Shown here piece by piece: positions 19,313-31,600 of a DNA stretch of 64,000 nucleotides; position 1 is the first letter of the stretch, and every line of letters starts with the position of its first letter. Where the stretch lies: contig JANBTT010000009.1 of assembly GCA_027578915.1 (NCBI GenBank), positions 124,001 to 188,000 on the forward strand, read 5' to 3'. The notes under the pieces were generated by a model. The model had not been told where the DNA came from, searched no databases, and saw only the letters and a program-made list of their open reading frames with translations. This DNA is from Coemansia sp. RSA 1200 (taxonomy: Eukaryota > Kickxellomycota > Kickxellomycetes > Kickxellales > Kickxellaceae). Made by a program: the position numbers and the translations under genes.

Positions 19313-20915
19313 ATGAAACCAAAGTCCGAGAACCCAGCAGCTGGCAGCAGTGGGGCCCGTGGTGCTAGTGGCAGCACCCATGCAAGCGAAGGAGCAGCGA
19401 TATACGAGGAGCTGCTAGGATATTATGATAGTAAAATAGAGGTACTTCGCCAGACACGGGATGCGCTAGAGGACACAAAACCAATGCTGACGATGCCCAA
19501 CACGCCACCTGCCGATGGTGATGGCAATGGCGACCTTGAAATAGCGGCACGACAGCAACAGCAGCGGAACAGGGCGTTTGTTTCTCTGGAGCTGCTTGCA
19601 GACATGGTGGACGGCATGGCCATTAATATTGTGTTTGAGACATTCTTTGAGGCCAAGCAAGGCGTAGGGGTCTACTCGATGTGTAATACGAGGTAACGTA
19701 TACTGATATTGAATGTCCAACAAACCATATTGCGTGGCATAGACCCTTATGCTTTTCTGTATTAATTGGTTATGCTGCGGTATCTAATTGCACATCTTTA
19801 TTTTAAGGCTGCTCTGGGTGCTTTGTCATTTTGGTATTGTAGCTGCGATTGCGACAGTAAGTATACGTTATATGTTTGTGTATCTGTGGCTAGCTTTCGG
19901 ACCAGGATTCTTTTTTGTGGGCAGAAAAGTCGTAGTTTTTACCGGATCACACGTGTCAAACTATTCATATTAAAATGGTATATTATATTTTATAACATTG
20001 TATTGTATTGTGTCGTGTCGTGTCGTTTCTGTAGCTGCCTCCGCTTCAAACGCGGCAGAGAATGCGGACTCGGACGCACATTCATCGCAAGGGGCCGGAT
20101 CGGACTTGTTTGAATGTCCAAACTGCGAGCGTTCATTCCCAGTCGCACGGTTTGCAGCACATATGGACAAGTGCATGGGACTGTCTAGCCGACGGACGGC
20201 TACGCGAAGGTAATATAACAATTGCAACTCCAAGCGCAGAGTGTGTTTTACAGAGCGGATGCAAAAAACTCTTGCTTGTTCTGTTTGCTTGTCGGTGAAA
20301 CTTTGACTTGATGCTGCTTCAGCCTCTTTCTCTATATCTGGCATTTTAATCACTCGCTGTGGATCCGCCAAAGGCCCAATATCTGTTGTTCATTCTTCTG
20401 CTTTTTTTTTAATTCAGCGGTGTAGGTCAATTGCAAACAGCAACGGCTCGACGCCCAGCCACGTAATTGCAAGCTACGATTCGTCGAGCGAGCACAGCAC
20501 TGATCGAAAGCGTAGGTATTGAGCTAGACAGGCAGATCCTCAGCAGAAATTGTGTGTATCTAGCACAGCCGCAGCTCCATTTGCTTTTGTTCTAGTTCTT
20601 GCACCAGCAGCTATGCTTCAACTTTGCGGCATTTTTGGGCGTTCAGTGCAAACAAATGGCTGCTTTCTCGGGTCTATCGTGTTCTCCAGCCACACTATAG
20701 CGCCATCACAACAGTGAGGATGATGCCAAAGCGATACAACTACAACACACCATACATACCTGCTCCGCATATGCCACTGAAAACACTCTTGTGGGAGGGG
20801 CCCTATTTGCGCCATTTTTATTTACCGACGGCATTCTTTTTGTCGGCTGTTGTCTGTAGGAAAATCGGCGAATGATGTGGCGAGCAGCCGCACAAAGACC
20901 AAGCGCAGCAGGTAG
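19313..20915 (+). CDS. SGF11: SAGA deubiquitinase module subunit SGF11 (five exons)
   Basis: Zinc-finger subunit that anchors and activates the Ubp8 histone H2B deubiquitinase in SAGA. Exons inferred from splice sites and phase: 19313-19692, 19843-19856 (14 nt), 20035-20209, 20426-20511 and 20860-20915; 711 nt, 236 residues. Exon 1 encodes the helix LELLADMVDGMAINIVFETF that packs on Ubp8. Exon 3 carries the SGF11-type finger, FECPNCERSFPVARFAAHMD followed by KCMGLSSRR (ligands C, C, H, C). Exon 4 gives RSIANSNGSTPSHV, like the RIANR segment of ATXN7L3. Exon 5 ends in a basic KTKRSR tail. The microexon is the only one of the visible acceptors that keeps both flanking phases. Donor 4 is the unusual GTAGGT at 20512; the neighbouring GTATTG site would end the protein at 20522. 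Confidence 0.78.
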
Positions 20916-22210
20916 AATTAGGATCCATAGCCAGCTCATATGGACTATTGCTTGCGCCACAGGGAACAGCAGCAGCAACCTTTTTTCGCTTGCCCAGCCG
21001 GCTGGAAGCAGTAGTTTGAAACTGAATTAATGCGGAGCAAAATCAGGCAAGAGCTTCTTTGCAGCAGAGAGAAAAAAAGGCCTGCTGATTACTGCCATAA
21101 TGGGGATCGTCGTCATCCCGTTTCTCGTTCTGCCAAAGAAGGATAGAGAAGAGGGGACGTGTAGTTTATTTTAAGCAAATCTGGCCATTTCATTGTCGCC
21201 CATATCCGATCGATATGGCAAGCTTTGAAGTGAATGGAAGGAAAGGCCCCATGTGCTCCACTGCCCAACCGCACCCCTAATCCGGATATCGCACTCTGCT
21301 GGGTTAGGGGCGGGGCGGGTGCCTGCAAGCCCGCGCTTCTCTCTCTCCGCCCCCTAGTCCGGCGCACAGCAGGGCTGCAAATGGCGAATTGTGATGGCTG
21401 TAGTGGGGTTTTCTTTTCGCCATTCACAGCGCTTGTTTTTCCTTTGGCCAGGCACACGCAAAAAAGGAAGAAATATCAATGGAAAGCCTCAGAAAGGAAG
21501 AGAAAAAAGGACAGCATCAACAAACTCCTGCTTTTGCTTGCTGTGGTTTCCTCCTGCCTCTTTGCCTGAAACCAAAACAAACAACGGTGTTGTGGGCAGA
21601 TAACAACAAGCCTCTCTCGATTGCATCTGGCAACCCAACCTTCCCCCCTTTGGCGGGTATTCTGGGCGGCGCTTGACACTGTCATTTGGCTTTCAAAGTC
21701 ACTTTCCTAATGCCAGCCGCGAATGGTGGAAACAAACACATACAAGACTTTGCTGCTGCTTTCCTCCCTCTATTCATTGCCCGCTTGCTATGTTTGTGCC
21801 CCTTTGGGCGGTGATGGGGAGGAAAATGAATGAAGGCGGGTGGTGTGTGCTGGTGGGTGGGTAGATGACAAAAAACGACATGTCTGGAAACGGGAAAGAA
21901 GGGCTGACCAAGCCGATAATAATAATACGCACTGCATCCCCACTATTCTCAGGATAGGGGGAGAGAGGCAAGGACGAAGAAAGGAAAAAAAAAAGACCAA
22001 AGTGCTTGATGCTCCCAAGAAAAAAGGCTTAAATGCGCTGGCATCTTCCTTTTGGGCCTTCAATCGTCTTGAACGCTTCTTCATCTCTCTCTCTTTTTTA
22101 CTTCATTCTTTTTCTCTCCCAGCTCTATTAACCTTGCCTTGGCTGTACAAGCTTTTCTTTTCTAGCTCAGCTCTAAATAATATACCCACCACCTGTCACC
22201 TATCTATCAA
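20916..22210. other. Long upstream region of the 14-3-3 gene
   Basis: About 1.3 kb between SGF11 and the 14-3-3 start codon. It contains GC-rich blocks near 21240-21360, purine-rich runs near 21440-21500 and 21950-22030, and a CT-rich leader just before the ATG at 22211. Open frames here lack any recognisable motif. A strong, compound promoter is the likely content. Confidence 0.45.
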
Positions 22211-24132
22211 ATGGCTATCATGTCGCGTGAGGATTACGTCTACAAGGCCAAGCTTGCTGAGCAAGCCGAGCGCTATGACGGTACGTACTGGATGTTGTAG
22301 CACTCCACCTATTCTGTGTAGAAGCGATTTCTTTCTCCTTTTCTGTCTGTGTATTGCTTATGCGGGAAACGGGCTGAGAGGGATGGATAGCCGCCAAACC
22401 GTTGCATAACTGTATGGAAGCGGTCCGATGCCTTTTTTTTCTTCCTTTTTCTGTGTCTTTTCTTCTGGTGGTCTTTGTTGACCGGGCGCATATAAACAAA
22501 GCAAGCTCCAACTATTTGCTCAAGACGGTTCGGACAAAGTTCTACTGCTTTTTGAATAAGATTGGGAGCTTGTTTTGTACTGTTCTTTATGTTGTTTGCT
22601 TGCCTTGGGTTGCCTTCCAGTCTTTGGGGCTGCTAAATGTGGTCCACAGAGGAAGAAAAGGTGTTTATCTGCTCTTCTTCGTCTATCTTTTTTCTTTCTC
22701 TCCCTCATTCCCCTCCCTCCTCCATTCTATTAGCCGCAAGCGTTTTGTTGTTATTTTTCTGGAGGAGGCGCAAAGCCCAAAGCCCGTCACATTGGTATGT
22801 TGGTATGTGTGGCGGCAGCAGAAGCTAGGGCGCGGGGAATCAGAGAGAGAAAGGAGAGGAGGCGTCATCCATTCCATTCCATCTTATCCATATGCGTTTG
22901 GGAGATGGGAAAGCGCATAATAAACATTTTGTTCCTAGAAAGGCGCAATGATGTTCTTCTGCTTTCACAGGGGTTTCGCTATTGTTTATATTTTGAAAGA
23001 AATGGCCAAATGGATCTGCATTATGTGCTTTGACTCTTCATGACACCTGCCCACCCCCTCCTCCGGTGCTTTTTTGCGCTGCTCCGTCTTCCGCTGGCTT
23101 CTCTGCTTGTGATTTGCGTGTTGCGCTATGGTTCTCTTTATCCAATCCTTACATTCTACAAGCAAAGAGAAGGCTGAGAGCTCACACTGACGCTACGATG
23201 CACGCGCGTCTATGCAGCATCGTTTGCAAATAATCCACATCCTGTACTTTTCTCACTCGCTCACTCACACATCCACTCGCTCACTCACTCGCTCATTGAA
23301 TGCTAATATCCAACTTCCCCCTGTTGATTGTCCCATGAATGGTGGGCGTTGTCTGTGCATGCATGTAGAAATGGTCGAGAACATGAAAAAGGTGGCAGCC
23401 GAAGAACAGGAGCTTTCGGTTGAGGAGCGCAACCTTCTTTCGGTGGCCTACAAGAACGTAATTGGCGCACGCCGCGCGTCGTGGCGCATCATCTCGTCCA
23501 TCGAGCAAAAGGAAAAGTCCAAGGGCAACGACCGCCACGTCGAGATTGTTGTTGCGCAGCGCGCAGTTGTCGAAAAGGAGCTGCTGGGGATCTGCGAAGA
23601 CATCCTCCAGGTGCTGGACAAACACCTTTTGGAGCGGGCGACAAGCGGCGAGTCCAAGGTGTTCTACCTCAAGATGAAGGGCGACTACTACCGCTACATT
23701 GCAGAGTTCGAGTCGGCAGACGAGCGCAAGGCGTCGTCGGAAGCATCGCTCAACGCGTACAAGGAGGCGACGGAGACTGCTATCGATGGGCTCCCGCCAA
23801 CACACCCGATCCGCCTTGGACTGGCGCTGAACTTCTCGGTGTTCTACTACGAGATCCTCAACTCGCCCGAGAAAGCGTGCCACTTGGCCAAGCAGGCGTT
23901 CGATGACGCTATTGCTGAGCTCGACTCGCTGTCGGAGGACTCGTACAAGGACTCGACGCTTATCATGCAGCTTCTTCGCGACAACCTGACCCTCTGGACG
24001 TCGGACATCCAGGACACCGCCGACTCTGCTGCAAACGACGAGGCAGCAGCCAAGGACGCCGATGCCCAGCAGCAGCAGCAGGCTAAGGATGCCGATGCTG
24101 AAGATGCTAACGACAAGGCCGCTGACGCATAA
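22211..24132 (+). CDS. 14-3-3 protein (two exons)
   Basis: Phosphoserine/phosphothreonine-binding adaptor dimer (BMH/Rad24 class) in signalling and cell-cycle control. Exon 1 is 22211-22280 and encodes MAIMSREDYVYKAKLAEQAE plus RYD; exon 2 is 23369-24132 and resumes with EMVENMKKV. The junction splits a Glu codon (G|AA) with donor GTACGT and acceptor TGTAG, and the joined protein has 277 residues. Family blocks are near-invariant: LSVAYKNVIGARRASWRIIS, YLKMKGDYYRYIAEF, GLALNFSVFYYEILNSPEKA and LIMQLLRDNLTLWTSD. The K-R-R-Y phosphopeptide-binding residues are present. The C-terminal tail is acidic and Ala/Gln-rich, as in fungal homologues. The open frame upstream of the acceptor (from 23212) is intron sequence. 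Confidence 0.95.
22281..23368 (+). other. 1088-nt first intron of the 14-3-3 gene
   Basis: GTACGT donor and GTAG acceptor, with phase 1 confirmed by the restored Glu codon and by the unbroken 14-3-3 N-terminus. It is several times longer than most other introns in the window. It is pyrimidine-rich on the coding strand and has a CTCACTCG-type repeat near its 3' end. Confidence 0.9.
23252..23298 (+). repeat. Imperfect CTCACTCG/CTCACTCA repeats in the 14-3-3 intron
   Basis: A run of short CTCA/CTCG units 70-115 nt upstream of the acceptor at 23368. It may simply be an extended polypyrimidine tract. Confidence 0.6.
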
Positions 24133-24636
24133 GCGAAGAGCAGTGCTGGAATGAATGTGGTGGGGAAGGTAGAAAGGAGAAATGAAAACTGAAGGAAACA
24201 GGACCAGCGACCAAAAGCTGCGTTGACTTCTTTTTCTTTCTCCTCTTCGCAGGAGCTTGTTTTTTGTTCAAAAGAAAAAATAAAGCAGGTTTCTGTGCAA
24301 CGCGAGGATCTGGGAGGTTTGGTTCATCTTTAAATCATAAGCAGCCTTCTCCTTTCTCTCTTTCCTCTGTTTCTTCATTTACACTTGGGCTCAAGACAGC
24401 ACAGCAAACATTTCTCATTCTTTTAACTAGCAAACTATTCTTTTTTTTCTACCTTTTCATTGCTCTTAATATCTTTTTTTTTGCAATATCCAAGCAATCA
24501 TCAACCATCACATTTATCTAATCTGTAAAGCTGTTCGTAATAGCAATCCAGGATATGTTTGCGTTCCAGTATTTCCTACAGTGAATGATGATTGGGACTA
24601 TCAAAACCGATCTACAGACATGCGGTCCGAGGAAGA
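24133..24636. other. Convergent 3' region, 14-3-3 and sterol isomerase
   Basis: 504 bp between two convergent stop codons, AT- and T-rich. It holds the 3' untranslated regions of both genes; an AATAAA-like element occurs at 24277-24283 on the plus strand. Confidence 0.45.
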
Positions 24637-25374
24637 CTACGATCTCAAGGCTTCTTCTCTTTCCTGCACCAATGCCATGGACTTGTGGATCTCGCAGAAG
24701 CTGGCGACACCCAGAACCAGGGGCACCAGCAACCAGGGCAGATTCATAGCAACAAAGTAGCCGTAGTAGTAGATACGTTCCGGCCGGCAATTCGATACAG
24801 TAGAGCCCATCAGTTCAGTTCCGTAGTAGATGATGACGGAGTACAAGTGGAGAAGTGAGGCCGACAGCTGCGCCAGATGGCGAACTGGATAGTGGTGCGT
24901 TTTGCCGGACCAGATGGCGTAGGCCACAGTCCAACAGAGTGGACCGGTCACCAGGACCGTGACAGACTCGAGTGCCCTGACCATCGGTGTTGCAGCCACG
25001 TACCTGCTATCGCTGAGCGCGTACTCCTTCCACATATCGGCAACCAGCGATTGTTCCTGCGCGAGTGTTGCGGAATGCACAATGTAGTACAGCTCAAAGA
25101 CGGCGTGTAGTGCGCCGCAGACCACAAACCACAGGGCGGCGAGTCTGTCTGGCAGTGGGATCCCTCCACCACCGACGGTGTTGTTGTGTTTGGTCCAGTA
25201 GAGACGGGAGGCAAGCAGGATGAGCACAGAGATCGATGCGCCCATGGTCAGCACCAGCGCGGATGTGGTGTGTGTGGGCTCTGCGTATCCGGGGAGCTCG
25301 AGTGTTGGTGGATAGTACGGATGTAGAGGCCTTGTGCCGATATCATTGAATGGGGCACGGGGGTGATGGTCCAT
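24637..25374 (-). CDS. EBP-type (EXPERA) sterol Delta8-Delta7 isomerase
   Basis: Endoplasmic-reticulum membrane isomerase of the emopamil-binding-protein family, moving the sterol B-ring double bond from position 8 to 7. The 245-residue product has a start HPYYPP segment and four to five hydrophobic segments. The catalytic residues of EBP are all present: His90 and Glu94 (in LHAVFELYY), Glu136 (in RALESVTV), Asn211 and Trp214 (in AMNLPWLL). Other family blocks are MWKEYALSDSRY and TGPLCWTVAYAIW. Yeast and filamentous fungi use the unrelated ERG2 protein for this step, so an EBP-type enzyme is notable; whether ERG2 also exists cannot be judged from this window. It is a single exon with a start ATG at 25374. 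Confidence 0.85.
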   Translation of the reverse strand: MDHHPRAPFNDIGTRPLHPYYPPTLELPGYAEPTHTTSALVLTMGASISVLILLASRLYWTKHNNTVGGGGIPLPDRLAALWFVVCGALHAVFELYYIVHSATLAQEQSLVADMWKEYALSDSRYVAATPMVRALESVTVLVTGPLCWTVAYAIWSGKTHHYPVRHLAQLSASLLHLYSVIIYYGTELMGSTVSNCRPERIYYYGYFVAMNLPWLLVPLVLGVASFCEIHKSMALVQEREEALRS

Positions 25375-25644
25375 TTTTTTTTTTTGCTTCTGTTAGATAT
25401 ATTGATGTTGATGTGGATCCATGGCTCTATATGCAACACCTCCTACCAAATGGCGAGGGGGCCTTAGCTTGATTGATCTCAACAGCAGATACTTGTGTGA
25501 TATGGGGATCTTGTACACACATCGATTTTGGAATATGGATGGTGATTATTGTTGTTGTTATTATAAGGATGGAAAGAAGGGAAGAAACGAGTAGCAGATT
25601 ATATTTTGTGAGTACTGAGAGCGATCGGCAGATCCAGACCTTAT

Positions 25645-28600
25645 TCACTCGTCGTCAATGCCAAAGTGCGAATGGTCGTGATGATGAAGAAGATGATGAT
25701 GATGAGTGGCCAGCTCGTACTCGATGGCCAGATCAAGCTCAAGCACGTCCTTGTAGCAAGTCAGACGTTGCTCAGACAGATAGAGGTCCTTGAGACGGCA
25801 TCGCACGGCGTTGGCGTGGTGCACGGTCTTTGTGCGGCCCTGACGCGTAAGCGGAACCATTGACGCGAGCTGCTTGAACAGCCGCAGATTGCGCTCCAGA
25901 CTGTCGTCAATACCGTTGAGCCGCGCATCGAGTGCAGCGATCTTGGACTCGAGCAGGCGGGCGCGCTGCTCGCTACCGACAGTGGAGGCGATGGGCGTTT
26001 CTGGCAGAGCAGACGGGAAGCCAGTGGGATCGGCTGCCAGTGTGCGGCGCTCGACCTCGGTGGACTTGAATGCGGCGGCACAGTTGATGCGCGCCATCCA
26101 CTCGGCCACCGCGTCGTCGCTGGGCGCCTTGACTAGCACCTCGCTGCCGTCGCCGGCCAGGATGCGGAACACGTGCGGATACTTGGTGTAGGCAGAGTCA
26201 ACGACTGCCACGCCGTTGCGTAGCGGGATGATGCTCTGGATCGAGACGGCGGGCTTTGGTGTGGCGGTATCTGGGCTGACAGGCATTGGGGCGCACCCGA
26301 CGGGCGACTCTGCTGCTGTTGTAGAGTGCACGGCATCGTTCGGGCGAAACAGATACAGACGGCTGCCGCTGAGAACCATCCACACATCTTTCCACCGCCG
26401 CACAAGACCGCGCCGCCCGTTGTCCAAGCGCTCCATCTTGCGCGACACGCGTCCGGCCATGTCTACGCGCAGAAGCGCATTTCCACTGAGCAGTGCAGCG
26501 GCAGCAGCGGCATTGGCAGCAACATCCAGTGCGCCTGGACTTACATCGCCGTAGCCACCAGCACCACCAACACCAGCACCAGCACCAACAGCTGTCGCGC
26601 TGTCGAGCGACTGCTTGTACTGCTCGGCGTGGGGCTCCTGGCCGTAGATTATGCCCGACAGCGGACGGCCCTTGCGCAGCGACACGCGGCGCCTGACGTG
26701 GCTCTTGAGACTGCTGAGACGGATGGTCTCAACCATTGCTGGCTGCGCTGGGACCACAATGTCCGTGGGTGAGAAGCTGCTGCTGCACTCAATACCAGCG
26801 GCGCCAGCCATTGCTGCGGCGGACCGCGGACTGCACAACGAGTTGGGCGACTCGCTCATTGTCGAGTCGACGCTTGGGCTGCTTCCGCCGCCGCCGCCGC
26901 CTCCCGCACCCGCCAGCGGCGAGCTCCTGAAGGTGGCCGATGCGGTGTCGATGTGCGGAGACCTGTCGAGACTGGCAGCCATCGCCATCGCCATCGCATT
27001 CTGCGTCTGTTGCGGGACGCCAAACAGCGGCGTGTCGGTGGTGTTTGCGCGTTCTCTGCTCTGCGCAGCTGCTCGCGGGAATGTGCCGTGCGCGGTGCTG
27101 GGGCGGTTTGCCGACGGCGATGCGGCTAGCTGCGGCGTACTCGCAACCGCGGAGCCCGAGTGCTCGCCAACCACGCCTGCCATGCTGGTAATAGACCCGA
27201 CACGGCGTCTGGTGCCCGTCGAGTACGAGTACTGCGCCTTGGACGGAATATTCAGCGGTGCCAGCAGCGGCGGCGCCCGAATAGGCGTGTTAGATGCAAT
27301 GCCGCTGCTGCTTGACGCAAACACCCGTTTCAGCCAGCCAGAAATGCCTGGCGACTGCGCATGGTCGCCACGACTGGACTCTGTCAGCACCGGCGACGAG
27401 AGCAGCTGCGATGCGCTTGAACGCAGCGAGTGCGCGGCAGCATCGCCGGCGGCTACGCTGAGAAGCATGCCAACCGCCGACGGCGCGTCGGTTGGCGCGT
27501 ACTCGAACTTGACCATCGTGACGTTATCGTACAGAATATCAAGCACCTCGTCAAACATCTCGCTCTGGCCATCCGCGTGCGCCTGGTCATCGAGCAGTCT
27601 GGCGTGCGCAACGAACTGCTGTTTGGAGATCTTGTGACGGATGCGCGGGTTGTGCGCATCGGTGTGCAGCAGCAGAATAGCGAAGGCGTGGGCATAGACA
27701 ACGTCGGCCGACCGGAACAGACCAGGGTTGCATGTGTCGTACCGCTGCGCAAAGCTGGTGATGACGCGGTCGATCTGCTGCGACTCGGACGGCAGCCGTA
27801 GTTGCTGGAACAGTTGCCGCAGCGCAAGATCCACTGGCTGCTTGTGGAAGTCGAACCGCCGCATGTACGCCTCCAGCAGCTCCTGGTGCATCCGGTCTCC
27901 TTTGCTCAGCTCCAGACCAAGCTGTGTCGCCGGCGTCCGGCCCTCCACCGCATCCAGCTGCTGACGCAGATATTCGCTGCGTCGCATTTCGCGCTCCTCC
28001 CCATTGTCCGCCTTCGCCGCGCTATCACCATCGCTGTCGCCGCTACCGCCGGTGCTGCTGCTACTACTATCGGCCTCTGAGTGTGTGTCGTGGGTATCGG
28101 TGTTTGCGTGCATGGCGGCGGATTCTGCTCCTAGATGTTCAGCATCACGATGGCCACCGCTACTGGCCATCATATCACCATTGCCATGGTCCGCGTCAAT
28201 TATGGGCGCTGATTCGAGCACCAGTGGCTGAATCTCAGAAAGAGACAAGGACAGAGACAGAGATGGGGGCTGGGTCACTGGCAATTGTGCGCTATCGCTG
28301 CTGTTTTTCCGCTGCTCCTGCTGGTATGGCAGTTCATCGGTGGCAAATATGGCGCTGCTGAGGATGTCGTCAGCATCAATGTAGATGCTGCTCCGGGTGC
28401 TTGCAGTCGGCTGCTCCAACGCTGCCTCGGATGCACCGCTGGTGCTTCCATTGCTCGCGCTGGTCCTACGACTGCCGCTGGCCCCATCTCTTTGTTTCTC
28501 GGGGGGTTCGGTCTCAGCATCATCGCTCCTGGCTTCGTGGTTCGAAAGCAGTGGCGATGGGGAGCGGTGCGGCCTCCTTGCCATTGCTGCTGCTGCTGCT

Positions 28601-31600
28601 GTAGTCTTCTGCCGCTGCGACGGCATGCTTAGTGGCAGCGCCGACAGCGGCTGTTCGGGCGAGAACAACAGATCGCTTCTGTGTGCAAACGTCGAAGCTG
28701 ACGACTCTGAAGCCGTCGAGCCAGCCGACGGCGGCTGTGGTGGCGGAGGCAGACGCTCGGCTAGCGCCTTGGTGACATCACTGAACAGATCGACTGGCGG
28801 CGGCAGATCCAGCACCAGCGACTGCGTGACCAGCGGTCTCCGTCCAAACGGCAACACATCGGTCTGGCCAGCTTCTTCTCCATCGCTGCACGAAACCTCC
28901 TCGATGTCGAACAAAAGGGGCTCCTCGCCAGGGTTGTCGCCGCTATCGCCACCGGCGTCGTTGCCGATCTGCGCTGCCACCATTTGCGGAGTAAACAGGT
29001 GCTGGTTCTGGCAGATGATGCGGCTCCACCGTCGCTCGCTCTGCTTCTTGGAGACGAGATCGGCGCTGGTCTCGTACATTGATGCCGAGTACACGCCGCG
29101 CATCCGGCGACTCGCAATAGCAGCAGCAGAAGCAGAGGCAGGATGGAGACCATTGCTCGCAGAGGGCTGAGACTGCTGTGGAATTGCCGGGTCCGACTCT
29201 TCCTCTGGGTGCAAACCGACTGAACCGCCAATTATCTCGGGTGGGCTGCCGCAGTACTCGGTGGCAATCTCCTCGTCCTCCTGCTCCTCTTCTTCGGCCT
29301 CCTCGCTGATATCGTCCAGCGCTATGGATCCGGCCGCCGCAAACGCAGTGGCAGGCCTTGCTGTGCTGCTGCTATTGCTGTTTGCAGTATTGCGGCTGTC
29401 GTTATCGTTATCATCGTCGGCGTCATCGTTGGTGCTGCTGGCCACCAGGAGCTCATATTCCGCAAACAGACGTGATCTGCGCGACTCGTCTCGCGAGAGC
29501 TGGATCGGCCGCCCCGGCGCCTCGTACATCGACATCTGTCGATGGAGCCCCTGTGCCGTTGCCGGGCGCTGGCCGCCAGCCATGTACATCGACATCACTC
29601 GCGCTCCGCCATTGCTGGCGGCAGAGTGTTGCGGACCCGGCGTCGGCGCTGCAGTATGAAGCCGCGCAGGAAGGTTTGCGCCTAGCAGCATGCTGCGTCT
29701 GCCAGTATTAACATTATCCTCTTCCTCCTCTTCCTCAGCCCATCCGTGCGTTGACGGCCTGTGGTTGTCGGTCTTTCGTCTGGCCTGGAGCATTCTTCTT
29801 GTCGGAGTGTCGGCCGGCGTCAGTGGCTGGTTCTGGTAAGCATAGGCGTAAGCGGACTCGCTGCTGGCACCCAGACGGGCGCTGGATGTGCTTGGCCGCG
29901 CATGCGCCGACGCAATTTCGGGTTTGTTTTTGTGGAGCATAGGCACAGCTGCAAAAGCGTACATCGTCTGGTCGTGATACGGCGGATCTGACGCAGAAGC
30001 AGCCGATTGCAGATGATGTGCCGCTGGTCTGTCACCGCGCAACGCAGCGTGTGCGGTGCCGGGACGGAGCCTTGCGCCGGGACCAGCGCCACGACTAACG
30101 CTGATGCCCAGGCCGCTTGCTCGCCGTGCGCTTGTTGCTGTTGCTGCTGGTGCGCAGGTGGATCCTCTTTCCCTGCGCGCTCCGCCGAGCCCGACTGCCT
30201 CGCGCAGAATCGAGTCTACGCGCGACAACGACTTGACGTGGATGTCGCGCCAGCCCGTCAGTCGCTTCTGCGCCTTAGTGTCGGCCGTCGCCTTCTGCGC
30301 CGCTGTCTGCGGCCGCTGCGGGGGCGGGGCTTTTACTGCGGTAGTGCGTCTGTCGCTGCTGGTAGCCGGTCTCTGCTGCTGCTGCAGGAGTTGTTGCTGG
30401 TGCTGAATCTGATCCTCTTGCGGCGAGTGCGGCATGTGCGGTTCCACGTCTTGGCTTGTTGACGTGCCAGGCCGCGACTGTCCGAATGCCACGGAATCGG
30501 GGCTCGGCGTCGACCAGCTGGCGAGCGCCTGTGCCTGCTCCACCGAGATCGTCGACGACACCGGCGTCATCGGCAGCGTCATTGCTGCTGCTGCTGCCGA
30601 TGCCGATGCCGTGTCCTGGCGGGTGCGCAGGAACTGCCTCAATGTCTTCACACTGGACTCCTCAGCATACGGCACGCCCTCGTACACGCCGTGGTAAGCC
30701 GTCCGCTGCACTGGCGCACAGCGGATTGGATTCAACCGTGCGTTGTAATACGACGGCTGAATCGGCGCCTGCTGCTGCTGCTGCTGCTTCGCCAGACCAT
30801 GCACACTGATGTTGCTGCTGTTGTTGATGGACGCCTGTGGCTTAGCCGCCTGCGCGCCAAACTCCGCCCACGGGCTGGTCTGGCCGTATGCAGACGCATG
30901 TATTGTGCTGCTTGATTTGCCAAATGCCAGCGCCACCTACATAGCACAGTCACCAATAAACAAAAACACAATAATCATAACAATGTAACATCAGAATGAA
31001 GCGGATGGTGCTGGACTGTTCTTTTAATTTCAACATCCAGCTGTCAATGCTTATTACAATCAATCCGACCGAGCTTCTCCCTCATCCCCTTCGGACAACA
31101 AAGGATAGAAGAGACTGAAAAAGAAGGAGGCTCAAATCGTCCAGCCCTTCGCAGCCTCCGGTCTGCTTGTCAGGTGCGGCTAGAGTTTTGCTTATCCTGC
31201 TTCTGAACGTTGCAAAGTTATATGTGGTTCTTCTCGATCTCTCCCTCGTTGTTCCATCTCTTGTGCCCGTTGTCTTATTGTGTGTCTGGGATTCAAGGAA
31301 AGTGCGTGTATAGGTGGAAGGAATGCGATTGGGAATGGCAATGGGGATTGGAATAAGTTCGGATGAAAGGGGAGTGGAGCTGGTGGTGGTGGCGGTAACA
31401 AGCAATCTCTGCCGCCTCTCTGAGTAAGCCCATTTTTGGTTTATAACAACAAGCTTAGCATCAATCAGTCCCTTTCCCTCCTTTTCCTGCCTTTGTTTCC
31501 TGCATGTGCCTGCGTGCCGTCCAATAACAGCTAGAGCTGAGTTGCTTAAAAAAAGCGAGAACTCCTCCCCATCGGCCTCTTGCGTGCTTTCCTTCTTTGA

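Noticed and set aside
19808..19842. Longer version of SGF11 exon 2 starting at 19808
   Set aside because: It leaves the exon in phase 0, while the zinc-finger exon at 20035 must be entered in phase 1.
23252..23298. CTCACTCG repeats as a centromere, telomere or origin signal
   Set aside because: Only about 47 bp, inside an intron next to its acceptor; better explained as a pyrimidine-rich tract.
26651..29170. Long open frames on the plus strand opposite the Sec7-PH gene (26651-27637, 28385-29170)
   Set aside because: They mirror GC-rich, Ser/Ala/Gln-rich codons of the minus-strand gene and have no domain content.
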